Below are positions 44,126 to 52,461 of a DNA stretch of 57,453 nt, one piece after another. The stretch covers positions 1 through 57,453 of the forward strand of contig JAIPEW010000020.1 of assembly GCA_021736985.1 (NCBI GenBank). The letters run 5' to 3'. The number at the start of each line of letters is the position of its first letter. Within the stretch, counting starts at the first letter, position 1. Under the pieces are notes generated by a model, which was given only the letters and a program-made list of their open reading frames with translations, was not told the origin of the DNA and ran no database searches. The position numbers were made by a program, and so were the translations under genes. Source of the DNA: Clostridiales bacterium (GTDB lineage: Bacteria > Bacillota > Desulfotomaculia > Desulfotomaculales > VENG01).

Positions 44126-45103
44126 TTAATGTTCGCTTTCTTTTTTAAATAATCTTTTATATTCCCCGTACCCCTCTTCTTCGAGTTTTTCTTTAGGGAT
44201 AAAGTGCAGGGCAGCGGAGTTAATACAGTAGCGCTGCCCACCGGGCCCCGGCCCATCATCGAAAACATGTCCCAGGTGGGAGTCAGCCTCACTGCTCCTT
44301 ACTTCCGTTCTTGTCATGTTCAAATTGGTATCGGTTTTTTCCTCAATATTCTCCGGGTGCAGAGGCTTTGTAAAACTGGGCCAGCCTGTACCGGAATCAT
44401 ATTTATCCAGGGAACTAAACAGGGGTTCTCCGGAAACCACGTCTACATAAATACCGTCCTGTTTGTTATCATAATATTTATTATCAAAAGGCGTCTCTGT
44501 TGCATTATTCTGCGTTACTTCGTACTGCAATTTTGTAAGCTTGTCCTTGAGCAGCTTTTTATCTTTTTTCTTTTTCCAGTAGCGGTCGATAAATCTTTCA
44601 CGCCCGGACATTGTCCGATACATTTTATAGTGCCCGGGATTTTTAACGTGATAATCCTGGTGGTATTCTTTTGCAGGATAAAATTTTTTAACCGGTAAAA
44701 TTTTTGTAACTATGGGCCCGTTAAAACGCCCGCTTTCCTCCAGCTCTTTTTTAGATGCTTCTGCTTTTTCTTTCTGCTCGTTATCGTGATAAAAAATCGC
44801 CGTGCGGTAAGAATCTCCCCTGTCGTTGAACTGCCCGTCGTCGTCAGTTGGATCAACCTGGTGCCAGTAAGTTTCCAGGAGTTTTTCATAAGAGCACAGT
44901 GCAGGATCAAATGTTATCTGTACTGCCTCGTAATGCCCTGTTTCTCCCGAACAGACCTCCCTGTAGGTAGGATTCTCTTTCCAACCCCCGGTATACCCGG
45001 AAACCACTTTTTTAACACCCGGAATTTCTTTAAATGGTACAACCATACACCAGAAGCATCCCCCGGCAAATGTCGCTAATGCTAGTTCATTACTGTTGCT
45101 CAA
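44126..45103 (-). CDS. msrAB: Bifunctional peptide methionine sulfoxide reductase MsrA-MsrB
   Basis: This is a 325-residue fusion. The MsrA domain (1-160) has the catalytic GGCFWC motif near residue 14, GYTGG and HPTDDDGQ-like [13 protein letters not shown]. The MsrB domain (about 185-320) has [21 protein letters not shown] and [11 protein letters not shown] with its catalytic Cys. Together they repair both S- and R-methionine sulfoxide. MsrB lacks the zinc CxxC pairs. The start is TTG 45103 preceded by AGGTGA; the transposase fragment begins in the opposite direction across this start. Confidence 0.92.
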   Translation of the reverse strand: MSNSNELALATFAGGCFWCMVVPFKEIPGVKKVVSGYTGGWKENPTYREVCSGETGHYEAVQITFDPALCSYEKLLETYWHQVDPTDDDGQFNDRGDSYRTAIFYHDNEQKEKAEASKKELEESGRFNGPIVTKILPVKKFYPAKEYHQDYHVKNPGHYKMYRTMSGRERFIDRYWKKKKDKKLLKDKLTKLQYEVTQNNATETPFDNKYYDNKQDGIYVDVVSGEPLFSSLDKYDSGTGWPSFTKPLHPENIEEKTDTNLNMTRTEVRSSEADSHLGHVFDDGPGPGGQRYCINSAALHFIPKEKLEEEGYGEYKRLFKKESEH

Positions 45104-45914
45104 AAAATATCACCTCGCCTGTAGTATACCCAGGGATATATTCCTGGATAACTTGGACAAAAAAAGATTTCTTGAAACATTGCTGCGGATGAAAAGAAAA
45201 TATGTTTTTAAAATGTACGGTTATTGTTTAATGGACAATCACATGCACCTGATTATTGATACTAATGGCAGTGATATTTCACAGGTTATGAAAAGTATAA
45301 ATGTCAGTTATGCAAATTATTTTAACAAAACATACCGCCGGTGCGGGCATCTTTTTCAGGACAGATTTAAGAGTGAAGTGGTGGACAATGACCGGTATTT
45401 GACGGAGTTAACGAGGTATATACATTTAAATCCGGTACGGGCTAAAATTGTCAGCAAACCAGGAAATTACGAATGGAGCAGTTACCAGGTTTATGTAGGG
45501 TTGGAAAAAGATTTAAGCCAATTAGTGGATGCTGCACTTGTTTTAGAGTTATTCTCAAGCAGTTATTCTAAAGCGCGGCAGGAATATATTCGCTATGTTA
45601 ACCGTGATGGCGATGCAGTTTATGATGAAGACGGTAGTCCCAGGGTACCAATTCATTTTCCTGACCTGGAAAATGAATATTACCCGGATATTTATGATGA
45701 GAAGAAAGTAGAAGAATTAATTGAAGAGATTGCTAACCGGAGTAAATTATGCAAGGATGACCTGGTTCAAAAAAATGCTATACATATGGATATAAGAAAT
45801 AAAGCTATTTTAGAGGTAAGAAAAGTTTCAAACTTGAGTATGAAGAAAATTGGTCAGTTATTTGGTGGATTAAGTGAATCAGCAGTTAGCAAGATAATTA
45901 ATTCTAGCAGGTAA
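45096..45914 (+). pseudogene. REP-associated (RAYT) Y1 transposase, N-terminus lost
   Basis: The 272 residues match a Y1_Tnp/RAYT protein: RDIFLDNLDKKRFLETLLRM, then the HUH motif HMHLI, the catalytic-Tyr helix SVNYANYF-like region (MKSINVSYANYFNKTYRR), RYIHLNPVRAKIV and a C-terminal HTH (SMKKIGQLFGGLSESAVSKI). The first 20-25 residues (usually a basic strand leading to YH.. and the first part of the fold) are missing; the frame begins at a TTG inside the msrAB start. A REP-like site follows immediately. It probably inserted or recombined next to msrAB and is unlikely to be active. Confidence 0.8.
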
Positions 45915-45928
45915 GGCAAAACAAACAT

Positions 45929-45956
45929 TCAAGTCAAGAACCGTCCCCATTTGACA
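45929..45956. repeat. REP-like site beside the RAYT gene
   Basis: CAAGTCAAGAACCGTCCCC plus ATTTGACAC. Its first 20 bases recur exactly at 36096-36115, and a relative lies at 56235-56255. RAYT transposases act on such REP repeats. Confidence 0.7.
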
Positions 45957-46106
45957 CTTATAGCTGGTACTTTTGTTGATATAATAAACTTATGGATGGC
46001 AGTTTTTACAGATACCGGTGCATCAATGATTGTTATTGCTAACGGCATGCGCTTGATGCGGGATAATAGTTCCTGGAGAAAAATTGTCTGGGAGGTAGGG
46101 GCCTAA
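45957..46106 (+). pseudogene. C-terminal fragment of a second heavy-metal P-type ATPase
   Basis: It encodes LIAGTFVDIINLWMAVFTDT and GASMIVIANGMRLMR, matching residues about 910-950 of the ATPase at 12348-15212 (GTFMGITNLWMAVFADTGAA). The rest of the gene is absent; the fragment starts exactly at the REP-like site and ends at TAA 46106. An insertion or deletion involving the RAYT element probably removed the body. Confidence 0.8.
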
Positions 46107-46160
46107 AGGATGGAATCCAATGCCCTTAAAACAGGTTAAAATATTGAATAATAGGGATTT

Positions 46161-46190
46161 ACGCCTGGTTTATAACCGGCGTATTTTTGT
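46161..46190 (+). terminator. Terminator after the ATPase remnant
   Basis: ACGCCTGGTT pairs with AACCGGCGT around TATA, followed by ATTTTTGTG. Confidence 0.75.
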
Positions 46191-46344
46191 GTTTTGGTGT
46201 GGTAAAAAAATACAGTTCTTGTGAATGTAATCATAATTACAAATAATTTTGTGACAGATAGTTATAATCAAAGCTAATAATAATTATAAGGATATCAATG
46301 GGGGTGGGGTAGTTCTGTTTGCGATTACGCAAGGACCTTAGGTA

Positions 46345-46359
46345 AGTTATTTAATAACT
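46345..46359. promoter_or_regulatory. Palindrome before the DASS operon
   Basis: AGTTATT and AATAACT are perfect inverted arms around a single T, five bases before the ribosome site. It may be a regulator site or an RNA hairpin affecting translation. Confidence 0.4.
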
Positions 46360-46377
46360 GTAAGGGAGTGCATAATT

Positions 46378-47802
46378 ATTAGTAAGGTGCAAATTAATTC
46401 AACAGGGGAAAATAATTCTCAGAAACAACAAAAAATTTACATGGTGAAGTGGATTATAACCTTGGGTATACCGTTATTGTTATTATTACTTCCAAACTTT
46501 GGGGGTATGAGCCATGATGTGAAAATATTCTTTGCTATAACACTCTGGGGTGTTTTGTCCTGGATTTTTGAACTCCTTCCAAATTCATTAGTGGGATTGC
46601 TTCTTCCCGCTTTGTATGTTGCTTCCGGGGTGGCAACGACCGGGGCTGCTTTTAAACCGTGGTCAACAAGTATTCCCTGGATTGTTATTGGTGGATTAAT
46701 ATTTGGGATGGTACTTAATACAAGTGGTTTTGCAAAGCGTATAGCTTACTGGGTATTATTAAAAACCGGCGGTTCTTTTAAGGGCCTATTGTTTGGAATC
46801 ATGTTTGCCGGTATGATTATTGCTCCTTTTATTCCTACTGTGATGGGTAAGATGGCAATATTTACTCCTATTGCAATTGGGATCTGTAAAGCTCTAGATA
46901 TAAAACCCAAATCCAAAGCTGCATCTGCGATAATGCTGGGAACTTTTTTAGGAGTGGCAAGTCCTTGTTTTTCCTATCTTACAGGCGGCGGACATATTGT
47001 TATGCCGATGAACCTGATTGAATCTGTTACAAAAGAATCTATTACCTGGTCCCAGTATGCTTTCCATAACTTTTTTATTTTCCTTCTCTGGTCAATAATA
47101 TCAATTCTTATTGTTATTGTAACTTTAAGACCTGAAAAGAAAATACAAGCTAAAGAAACCGTAGTTCAAAAATATAACGAACTGGGGCGCGTTTCAGCCC
47201 AGGAAAAGAAAATAGCTTCAATATTAATCGTTACTATATTGCTTTTAAGTACTGATTTTATCCATGGAATCAGTGCACAATGGATATTTTTGATTCTTGG
47301 AGGTATCTGTTTCCTCCCCGGCATTAATTTAATGGATAATGAAAAATTAGGTAAGTTAAATTTTCCAATATTGTTTTTTATAACAGGAGCAATGGCTATT
47401 GGTACGGCCGGTATGTCTTCGGGAGCTGGAGAATATTTATCAAACTTGTTGTTACCTTATCTTGCTGGTTCGCCTCTTTATACAATGCTTGCAACGTGGT
47501 TCTTCGGAGTTTTTATGAACTTTGTACTTACACCGCTTGCGACTGTAGCAAGTTTTACAGTGCCAATTACGGAAATGGCTGTAAATACAGGAATAAATCC
47601 TCTACCGGTTATTTATTCTTTCATGCAGGGTTTAGACCAGTATATATTTCCTTATGAGTTTGCAGTACTGCTTTTTGTTTATAGTTTTGGCTATCTTTCT
47701 TTCAAGCATATGGTTAAAGTTCTTATTCCTAGAATGATACTTAATGCAGTATTTATTGCTGTTATCGCGTATCCTTTCTGGAAACTTATCGGGCTGATTT
47801 AG
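46378..47802 (+). CDS. SLC13/DASS-family anion:sodium symporter, apparent ATT start
   Basis: This 474-residue membrane protein has about 11-12 helices. Features of the DASS family include the long hairpin region with FGIMFAGMIIAPFIPTVMGK, SPCFSYLTGGGHIVMPMNLI and, near the end, FFGVFMNFVLTPLATVASFT. Members import dicarboxylates, sulfate or related anions. The only canonical start, GTG 46387, has no well-placed ribosome site, whereas GGGAG (46364-46368) is nine bases from ATT 46378 (reads MSKVQINSTG). It heads an operon with the glutaredoxin fusion (39-base gap) and the sulfotransferase. Confidence 0.82.
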   Translation: MSKVQINSTGENNSQKQQKIYMVKWIITLGIPLLLLLLPNFGGMSHDVKIFFAITLWGVLSWIFELLPNSLVGLLLPALYVASGVATTGAAFKPWSTSIPWIVIGGLIFGMVLNTSGFAKRIAYWVLLKTGGSFKGLLFGIMFAGMIIAPFIPTVMGKMAIFTPIAIGICKALDIKPKSKAASAIMLGTFLGVASPCFSYLTGGGHIVMPMNLIESVTKESITWSQYAFHNFFIFLLWSIISILIVIVTLRPEKKIQAKETVVQKYNELGRVSAQEKKIASILIVTILLLSTDFIHGISAQWIFLILGGICFLPGINLMDNEKLGKLNFPILFFITGAMAIGTAGMSSGAGEYLSNLLLPYLAGSPLYTMLATWFFGVFMNFVLTPLATVASFTVPITEMAVNTGINPLPVIYSFMQGLDQYIFPYEFAVLLFVYSFGYLSFKHMVKVLIPRMILNAVFIAVIAYPFWKLIGLI

Positions 47803-47841
47803 CAAAACTATAATAAAGAGATAGGAAGGAGGGGGAAATAT

Positions 47842-48690
47842 ATGATTAATACGCTTTATACTGCTACCGGGTGCACACGCTGCAAAATAGTAAAACGCTT
47901 CATGGAAGAACGTGATATTCCTTATACTGAGAAAGATATGAAGGCAGAAGGCAAAGAAGAATTTCAACAGTTTTATAAGGCTAATCGCAAGTATATATAT
48001 CGCGGAGAAAACGGAATTGAATTCCCTGTTTTTACAAATGGAGAGGCAATATACCAGGGCATCGGGCCCGCTGTCGCTTACCTGCATTTTAACGGCAAGT
48101 TGGACGAGTTCTTTAGTATAGGAGTATTGCACAAGGAATGGGTAGACGGGATCTATGTTTCTCACGGTAATCCTGAATATGCTGGGGAGTTTATTGAGGT
48201 CCTGCGTTTTTTAAAAAACAATAACTTGAAATTACAGGTAGATACGAACGGGAAAAACAACCATATCCTACGGCAGATTTTAGATGAAGGGTTAGCAGAT
48301 ATAGTTATAATGAATGTGCTTGGCCCAGAAGAATTATACAGCAAGATTCTGGGAGAAGATATTAATATTGATGAAGTGAAAAAGAGCATAGAAACAGCAG
48401 CTAAATTTCCCGAAGTCCACTTTCAGACAACTGTTGTGCCTGTAGTGCGCCAGGAAGGTGATTCTCCAGAAATCAGTTACCTGGCCCCGGAAGAAGTTGC
48501 TGAAGCAGCAAAATTAATTGAAGAAGTTACAGAAAGCAAAAAAAATCCTTATCTTATTAAGCTATTTAAAACAAAAGAAGCTAAGGACAAGCGTTTAAAG
48601 GCAGTAGGGCCTTTATCTGCTGCAAATTTGATGCCGTACCGGAGTAAGGCAAGAGCTTACCAGGTGTTTACAGAAGTTGAAAAAGCTTGA
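47842..48690 (+). CDS. Glutaredoxin fused to a radical-SAM-like barrel without cluster Cys
   Basis: This is a 282-residue protein. Residues 1-82 are a glutaredoxin (NTLYTATGCTRCK, Cys11 and Cys14). From about 90 onward the sequence follows the activase-type radical SAM barrel: DGIYVSHGNPEYAGEFIEVL occupies the place of the GGEP strand, KLQVDTNGKNNHILRQILDE the next strand, then ADIVIMNVLGPEELY. The CxxxCxxC that would hold the Fe-S cluster is absent from this half. It may be a redox-regulated barrel that binds SAM or a substrate without radical chemistry. AAGGAGGGGG precedes ATG 47842. It lies between the transporter and sulfotransferase genes. Function unknown. Confidence 0.72.
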   Translation: MINTLYTATGCTRCKIVKRFMEERDIPYTEKDMKAEGKEEFQQFYKANRKYIYRGENGIEFPVFTNGEAIYQGIGPAVAYLHFNGKLDEFFSIGVLHKEWVDGIYVSHGNPEYAGEFIEVLRFLKNNNLKLQVDTNGKNNHILRQILDEGLADIVIMNVLGPEELYSKILGEDINIDEVKKSIETAAKFPEVHFQTTVVPVVRQEGDSPEISYLAPEEVAEAAKLIEEVTESKKNPYLIKLFKTKEAKDKRLKAVGPLSAANLMPYRSKARAYQVFTEVEKA

Positions 48691-48737
48691 TTCTAATAGA
48701 AGCTAAGTAGTTAGATAAAAATAATGGAGGCGATACT

Positions 48738-50189
48738 ATGACTTATCCTAGTGTTTATCCAACAGGTGCTACAATTTATAATCCTGAAAAATGTTGGAGC
48801 GGCTATACTATTTTTCAGGCCAGGGAACTTGGAGCACTTTTAATAGATATGAACGGGGGAGAAGTTAACCTTTGGAAGGGATTGCACGGCTTCCCTAATC
48901 AGCTTCTTCCAGGTGGTTATGTTTTAGGTCATACTGGTTTGAGAAACAATGCTTTTGGTATGCAGGATCAGCTTGATTTAGTCCAGGTGGACTGGGAAGG
49001 GAATATAGTCTGGAAGTTTAACCAGTACGAGTATATAGAAGATCCGGGAGAAGAAGCGCAGTGGATGGCCAGGCAGCACCATGATTACCAAAGAGAAGGA
49101 AATCCTGTAGGTTATTATGTGCCTGGCATGGAACCCGTGGTTGACGGGGGAAACACATTGCTTCTGTGTCATAAAAATGTTAAAAACCCTGATATTACAG
49201 ATAAAAATCTTCTTGATGATGTGATTATTGAAGTAGACCGGGAAGGAAATATTGTTTGGGAATGGAGCTGTAATGAACATTTTAATGAATTTGAATTTAG
49301 TGAAGCAGCAAAGAATATTTTAGCAAGGGACCCTAATATGCGTACTGCAGGCGGGGGCATGGGAGACTGGATGCATATCAACTGCATGTCCAAGCTGGGG
49401 CCCAACAAGTGGTATGATGCAGGTGATGAGCGTTTTCATCCTGAAAATATTGCCTGGTGTGCTCGGGAAAGCAATATTCTTGCTATAATTAGTAAAAAAA
49501 CAGGGGAAATTGTTTGGAAAGTTGGACCTGATTATGATACCAGCAAGGAACTAAGGGAATTGGGATGGATTATCGGACCCCATCACTTTCATATGATTCC
49601 CAGGGGACTGCCCGGAGAAGGGAACATGTTAATTTTTGATAATGGTGGATGGGCAGGTTATGGTTTGCCTAATCCATGCTCATCAAAAGGTAGAATGAAT
49701 GTCCTCAGGGATTATTCCAGGGTGCTGGAATTTGATCCAAAAACGCTAAAAATTGTTTGGCAGTATACACCTATTGAAGCTGGCTTAGTACATCCATCTG
49801 ACTCCAACCGTTTTTATAGTCCCTTTATAAGTGGTGCTCAGCGGTTGCCGAATGGAAATACTTTGATTACTGAAGGTTCAGGGGGAAGGCTCATTGAGGT
49901 TACTGCGGAGCACGAAATTGTATGGGAATACATCAGCCCGTATTGGGGAGACAAGTTTAAGATCAACATGGTTTACAGGGCTTACCGGGTACCATATGAA
50001 TGGGTCCCCCAGGTAGATAAACCGGTAGAAACTCCTATAGAGCCAAAAGATGTGGCTAAATTCCGTATGCCCGGAGCTGCGCCGCTTGGACCTAAAAAAC
50101 AAACAGAGGTACCGGGAGTCAAGCCTTACCAGGGTAGTACAGCTTTGTGCGTTGCTGCAGATGACGAATTGGATAATTTAGATAAGTAA
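48738..50189 (+). CDS. Arylsulfotransferase-family (ASST) protein without signal peptide
   Basis: This 483-residue beta-propeller protein of the aryl-sulfate sulfotransferase superfamily carries repeated blade motifs such as DWEGNIVWKFNQYEY, DREGNIVWEW, KKTGEIVWKVG and EHEIVWEYISPYWG, plus candidate catalytic His in DWMHINCMSK and GPHHFHMIPRG. ASST enzymes move sulfate from one aryl sulfate to a phenol without PAPS. Known bacterial AssT is exported; this one begins MTYPSVYPTGATIYNPEK with no signal and should be cytosolic. GGAGG lies seven to eight bases before ATG. It closes the operon and is followed by a terminator. Confidence 0.82.
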   Translation: MTYPSVYPTGATIYNPEKCWSGYTIFQARELGALLIDMNGGEVNLWKGLHGFPNQLLPGGYVLGHTGLRNNAFGMQDQLDLVQVDWEGNIVWKFNQYEYIEDPGEEAQWMARQHHDYQREGNPVGYYVPGMEPVVDGGNTLLLCHKNVKNPDITDKNLLDDVIIEVDREGNIVWEWSCNEHFNEFEFSEAAKNILARDPNMRTAGGGMGDWMHINCMSKLGPNKWYDAGDERFHPENIAWCARESNILAIISKKTGEIVWKVGPDYDTSKELRELGWIIGPHHFHMIPRGLPGEGNMLIFDNGGWAGYGLPNPCSSKGRMNVLRDYSRVLEFDPKTLKIVWQYTPIEAGLVHPSDSNRFYSPFISGAQRLPNGNTLITEGSGGRLIEVTAEHEIVWEYISPYWGDKFKINMVYRAYRVPYEWVPQVDKPVETPIEPKDVAKFRMPGAAPLGPKKQTEVPGVKPYQGSTALCVAADDELDNLDK

Positions 50190-50216
50190 GAGTTATTCTT
50201 TTAATCTCTTTAATAT

Positions 50217-50247
50217 GAGGGAGGTGACATTTGTCATCTCCCTTTAT
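50217..50247. terminator. Terminator between ASST and the Crp/Fnr gene
   Basis: GGGAGGTGAC pairs with GTCATCTCCC (50219-50242), followed by TTTATATT. It serves the convergent genes. Confidence 0.8.
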
Positions 50248-50262
50248 ATTAGTAACGAGCTG

Positions 50263-50967
50263 TTAAATATAAAAAGCATTTTTATATAATTCGTCTATAT
50301 CATTAATAATGATATTTCCTTTCTGAGACTTCTTAATTATATCTTCTTGTCTTATTTTATTTAATACGTTTGTTACGGTAACCCGGTGTAATCCCGTTAT
50401 AGAGGCAATCTCTTTATGTGTAATATTTAATTTTATTTCTGTTTTATTCTCATCTTCTTCACTGAATTGTTTAGCAAGTAGAAAAAGCAATTTATTTATT
50501 CTTATATCGGGTTTATTAAAAGCAATATCTTGTACTTGTCCAATTAAAATTTTTATTTTTTTGGCCATCATTTTTAGCATATGTTCAGCTAATGCTGTCT
50601 CTGATTGTATAACTTGCAAAAATTGTTTTTTATTAAACACATAAACTTCACATTCTTCTTCTGCTACAATAGATGCGTTAGCATTCATCTCACTAAAGAA
50701 AGGCACATCTCCGAAAATATTACTTTCTGTTGTATACCAGAAAACTTTTTCATCCCCGGATTCTGATAATAACATTACCTTTATTTTCCCTTTGTTTAGA
50801 TAATATATATTTTCAACTTTATTTCCCTGTTCAAGAATAGTAGTATTTTTCTTATAGATTTTTTTTCTTCCTAATTTGATAAATTTTGTAAAAATGTCAG
50901 GTTCAGCACTGGTTAACCACGGCGCCAAATACAGTTGGGTGAACAAATTAAAAAAATCTTTTGACAC
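50263..50967 (-). CDS. Crp/Fnr-family regulator, CprK-like
   Basis: This 234-residue protein has a cyclic-nucleotide-type beta barrel (ILEQGNKVENIYYLNKGKIKVM, SNIFGDVPFFSE) and a C-terminal HTH (NITHKEIASITGLHRVTVTN). The lack of an N-terminal four-Cys Fnr cluster and the general layout resemble CprK, which senses halogenated phenols in Desulfitobacterium. Placed opposite an arylsulfotransferase operon, it might sense a phenolic compound (inference). The start is GTG 50967 with AAGGGTGG upstream. Confidence 0.82.
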   Translation of the reverse strand: MSKDFFNLFTQLYLAPWLTSAEPDIFTKFIKLGRKKIYKKNTTILEQGNKVENIYYLNKGKIKVMLLSESGDEKVFWYTTESNIFGDVPFFSEMNANASIVAEEECEVYVFNKKQFLQVIQSETALAEHMLKMMAKKIKILIGQVQDIAFNKPDIRINKLLFLLAKQFSEEDENKTEIKLNITHKEIASITGLHRVTVTNVLNKIRQEDIIKKSQKGNIIINDIDELYKNAFYI

Positions 50968-51468
50968 GTTTATATACCACCCTTTTTATTTTTAATATTT
51001 TGTACAAATAAGTAGTTTTATATATAAAATTTAGCAAATTTAACAGGGTAGCAGCTGTACAAGAAGGATAAATAAAGAAATTCCGGAATAAAATTTGCAA
51101 TCAAAATGGATTACAGTTTGCCCCTGGGGGGGTAGCCAAGTTGTTGCGATAGCTTAAATTGTGCACAATAAATCAAAATATACTGAAATTAATGAGAAAA
51201 AAGTGAATAAGTGGTATAATACAAAAATAATGTAGGTAATATTTTATAATATTTGCCAAACGACTTAATATTTAATTTATTATTACAAAAAATAAAATAA
51301 GTGAGTAAGTATATGGTATAAATTTAGAGATATTATTGCTGATGTAATCAATGATGGAAGGTGATGTATATTGCACGAATTAAATAAAGCAGGTATAAGT
51401 CAGGGATTTCAGTGAACTTATTTAAAACCCTATTATTTAGATCAAACAGTGTGGGGGGTATTTTATAG
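50968..51468. other. Divergent control region before the sia module
   Basis: About 500 bases. It contains a perfect 12-base palindrome ATTGTGCACAAT (about 51158-51169), a G-rich patch near 51126 and a 14-codon frame from TTG 51371 with a fair ribosome site (MHELNKAGISQGFQ), possibly a leader or a gene stub. No further gene is seen. Confidence 0.45.
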
Positions 51469-52017
51469 ATGAGTAATAAAATGTTTGTTTTGCAAAAAGA
51501 ATTGAGAGAAAAAGGTGTTCTTATTAGTTTTTCAGGTAAATTTTCGCAGGAGATAATCGAAGAATTGGGACAGGCTGTAAAAAAATACCTGGAAACCGAG
51601 AATCACCCCAAAACTGATATATATAATGTCTTCTCAATTTTTATTGAACAAACCCAAAATATTAAGAATTATTGTGTTAGTAAACAGGAAACACCTGCCT
51701 ATGAACAAATTGCTAATTCATGTATTGTTGCTATTGGAAGCCAGGAAAATAATGAAAGATATGTTTGTTCCGGAAATTTAATCTACAATGATGATATAGA
51801 TAAATTGGAGAAAATAATTAACGAATTAATTGGTTTGGACAAACAGTCATTAAAAAAATTATATAAACAGAAGTTAAAACAAGACCTTCCTCCAGACAGC
51901 ACCAGTGCCGGCCTGGGTCTTATTGATGTTGCCAGGAAGGCCAGCAGCCCGTTGGAATATTCCATAGAAAAAAAAGATGAATTCTTTTCATTTTTCACCT
52001 TGAAAGCTATCGTTTAG
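51469..52017 (+). CDS. siaB: SiaB-family protein kinase
   Basis: This 182-residue protein (DUF6272/SiaB family) has a GHKL-like kinase core: FSIFIEQTQNIKNYCVSK occupies the N-box helix, and DSTSAGLGLIDVARKAS the G-box. In Pseudomonas, SiaB phosphorylates SiaC and thereby switches off diguanylate cyclase activation. GGGGGG lies ten bases before ATG 51469. It is the first gene of a co-directional set siaB-siaC-siaA-siaD with gaps of 19 and 35 bases between the first three. Confidence 0.82.
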   Translation: MSNKMFVLQKELREKGVLISFSGKFSQEIIEELGQAVKKYLETENHPKTDIYNVFSIFIEQTQNIKNYCVSKQETPAYEQIANSCIVAIGSQENNERYVCSGNLIYNDDIDKLEKIINELIGLDKQSLKKLYKQKLKQDLPPDSTSAGLGLIDVARKASSPLEYSIEKKDEFFSFFTLKAIV

Positions 52018-52036
52018 AAGATTGGAGGGATAATAA

Positions 52037-52426
52037 GTGGAAAAACTTTTTATCAAAGCTACAAAAAGCACGCCCGAGGTTAATCTTGACTCGGATAACA
52101 ATAATCTTTTAATAAATGGGCAATCTTATCCTGAAAATGCTTTTAAATTTTATGAACCAATTTTTAACTGGGTTAATGAGTATCTTGATGAGCTAGAAAC
52201 CGGGGTCCAGGTGCAGATAGATTTTACCCTTCCTTATATTAATACCAGCAGCTCAAAATGTATTATGATGCTGTTGGACAAATTTGATGATGCATTTTTA
52301 GCAGGTAAAAATATATTCTTAAACTGGTATTGCGACCAGGAAAATGAGATTGAGTTTGAGTGTGCTGAAGAATTCAAAGAAGATATGAATTTCCCAATTG
52401 AGATTGTCTCACGAGAGGATAATTAG
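52037..52426 (+). CDS. siaC: SiaC-family phospho-switch protein (DUF1987)
   Basis: This 129-residue protein starts KLFIKATKSTPEVNLDS and carries the conserved PYINTSSSKCIMMLLDKF segment, in which Thr70 corresponds to the residue phosphorylated by SiaB in Pseudomonas. Unphosphorylated SiaC binds and activates the GGDEF enzyme SiaD. The start is GTG 52037 with GGAGGG nine bases upstream. It is located between its predicted kinase and phosphatase. Confidence 0.88.
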   Translation: MEKLFIKATKSTPEVNLDSDNNNLLINGQSYPENAFKFYEPIFNWVNEYLDELETGVQVQIDFTLPYINTSSSKCIMMLLDKFDDAFLAGKNIFLNWYCDQENEIEFECAEEFKEDMNFPIEIVSREDN

Positions 52427-52461
52427 TAACTGTACATTAATTTGAAAATGAGGTAGATTGA

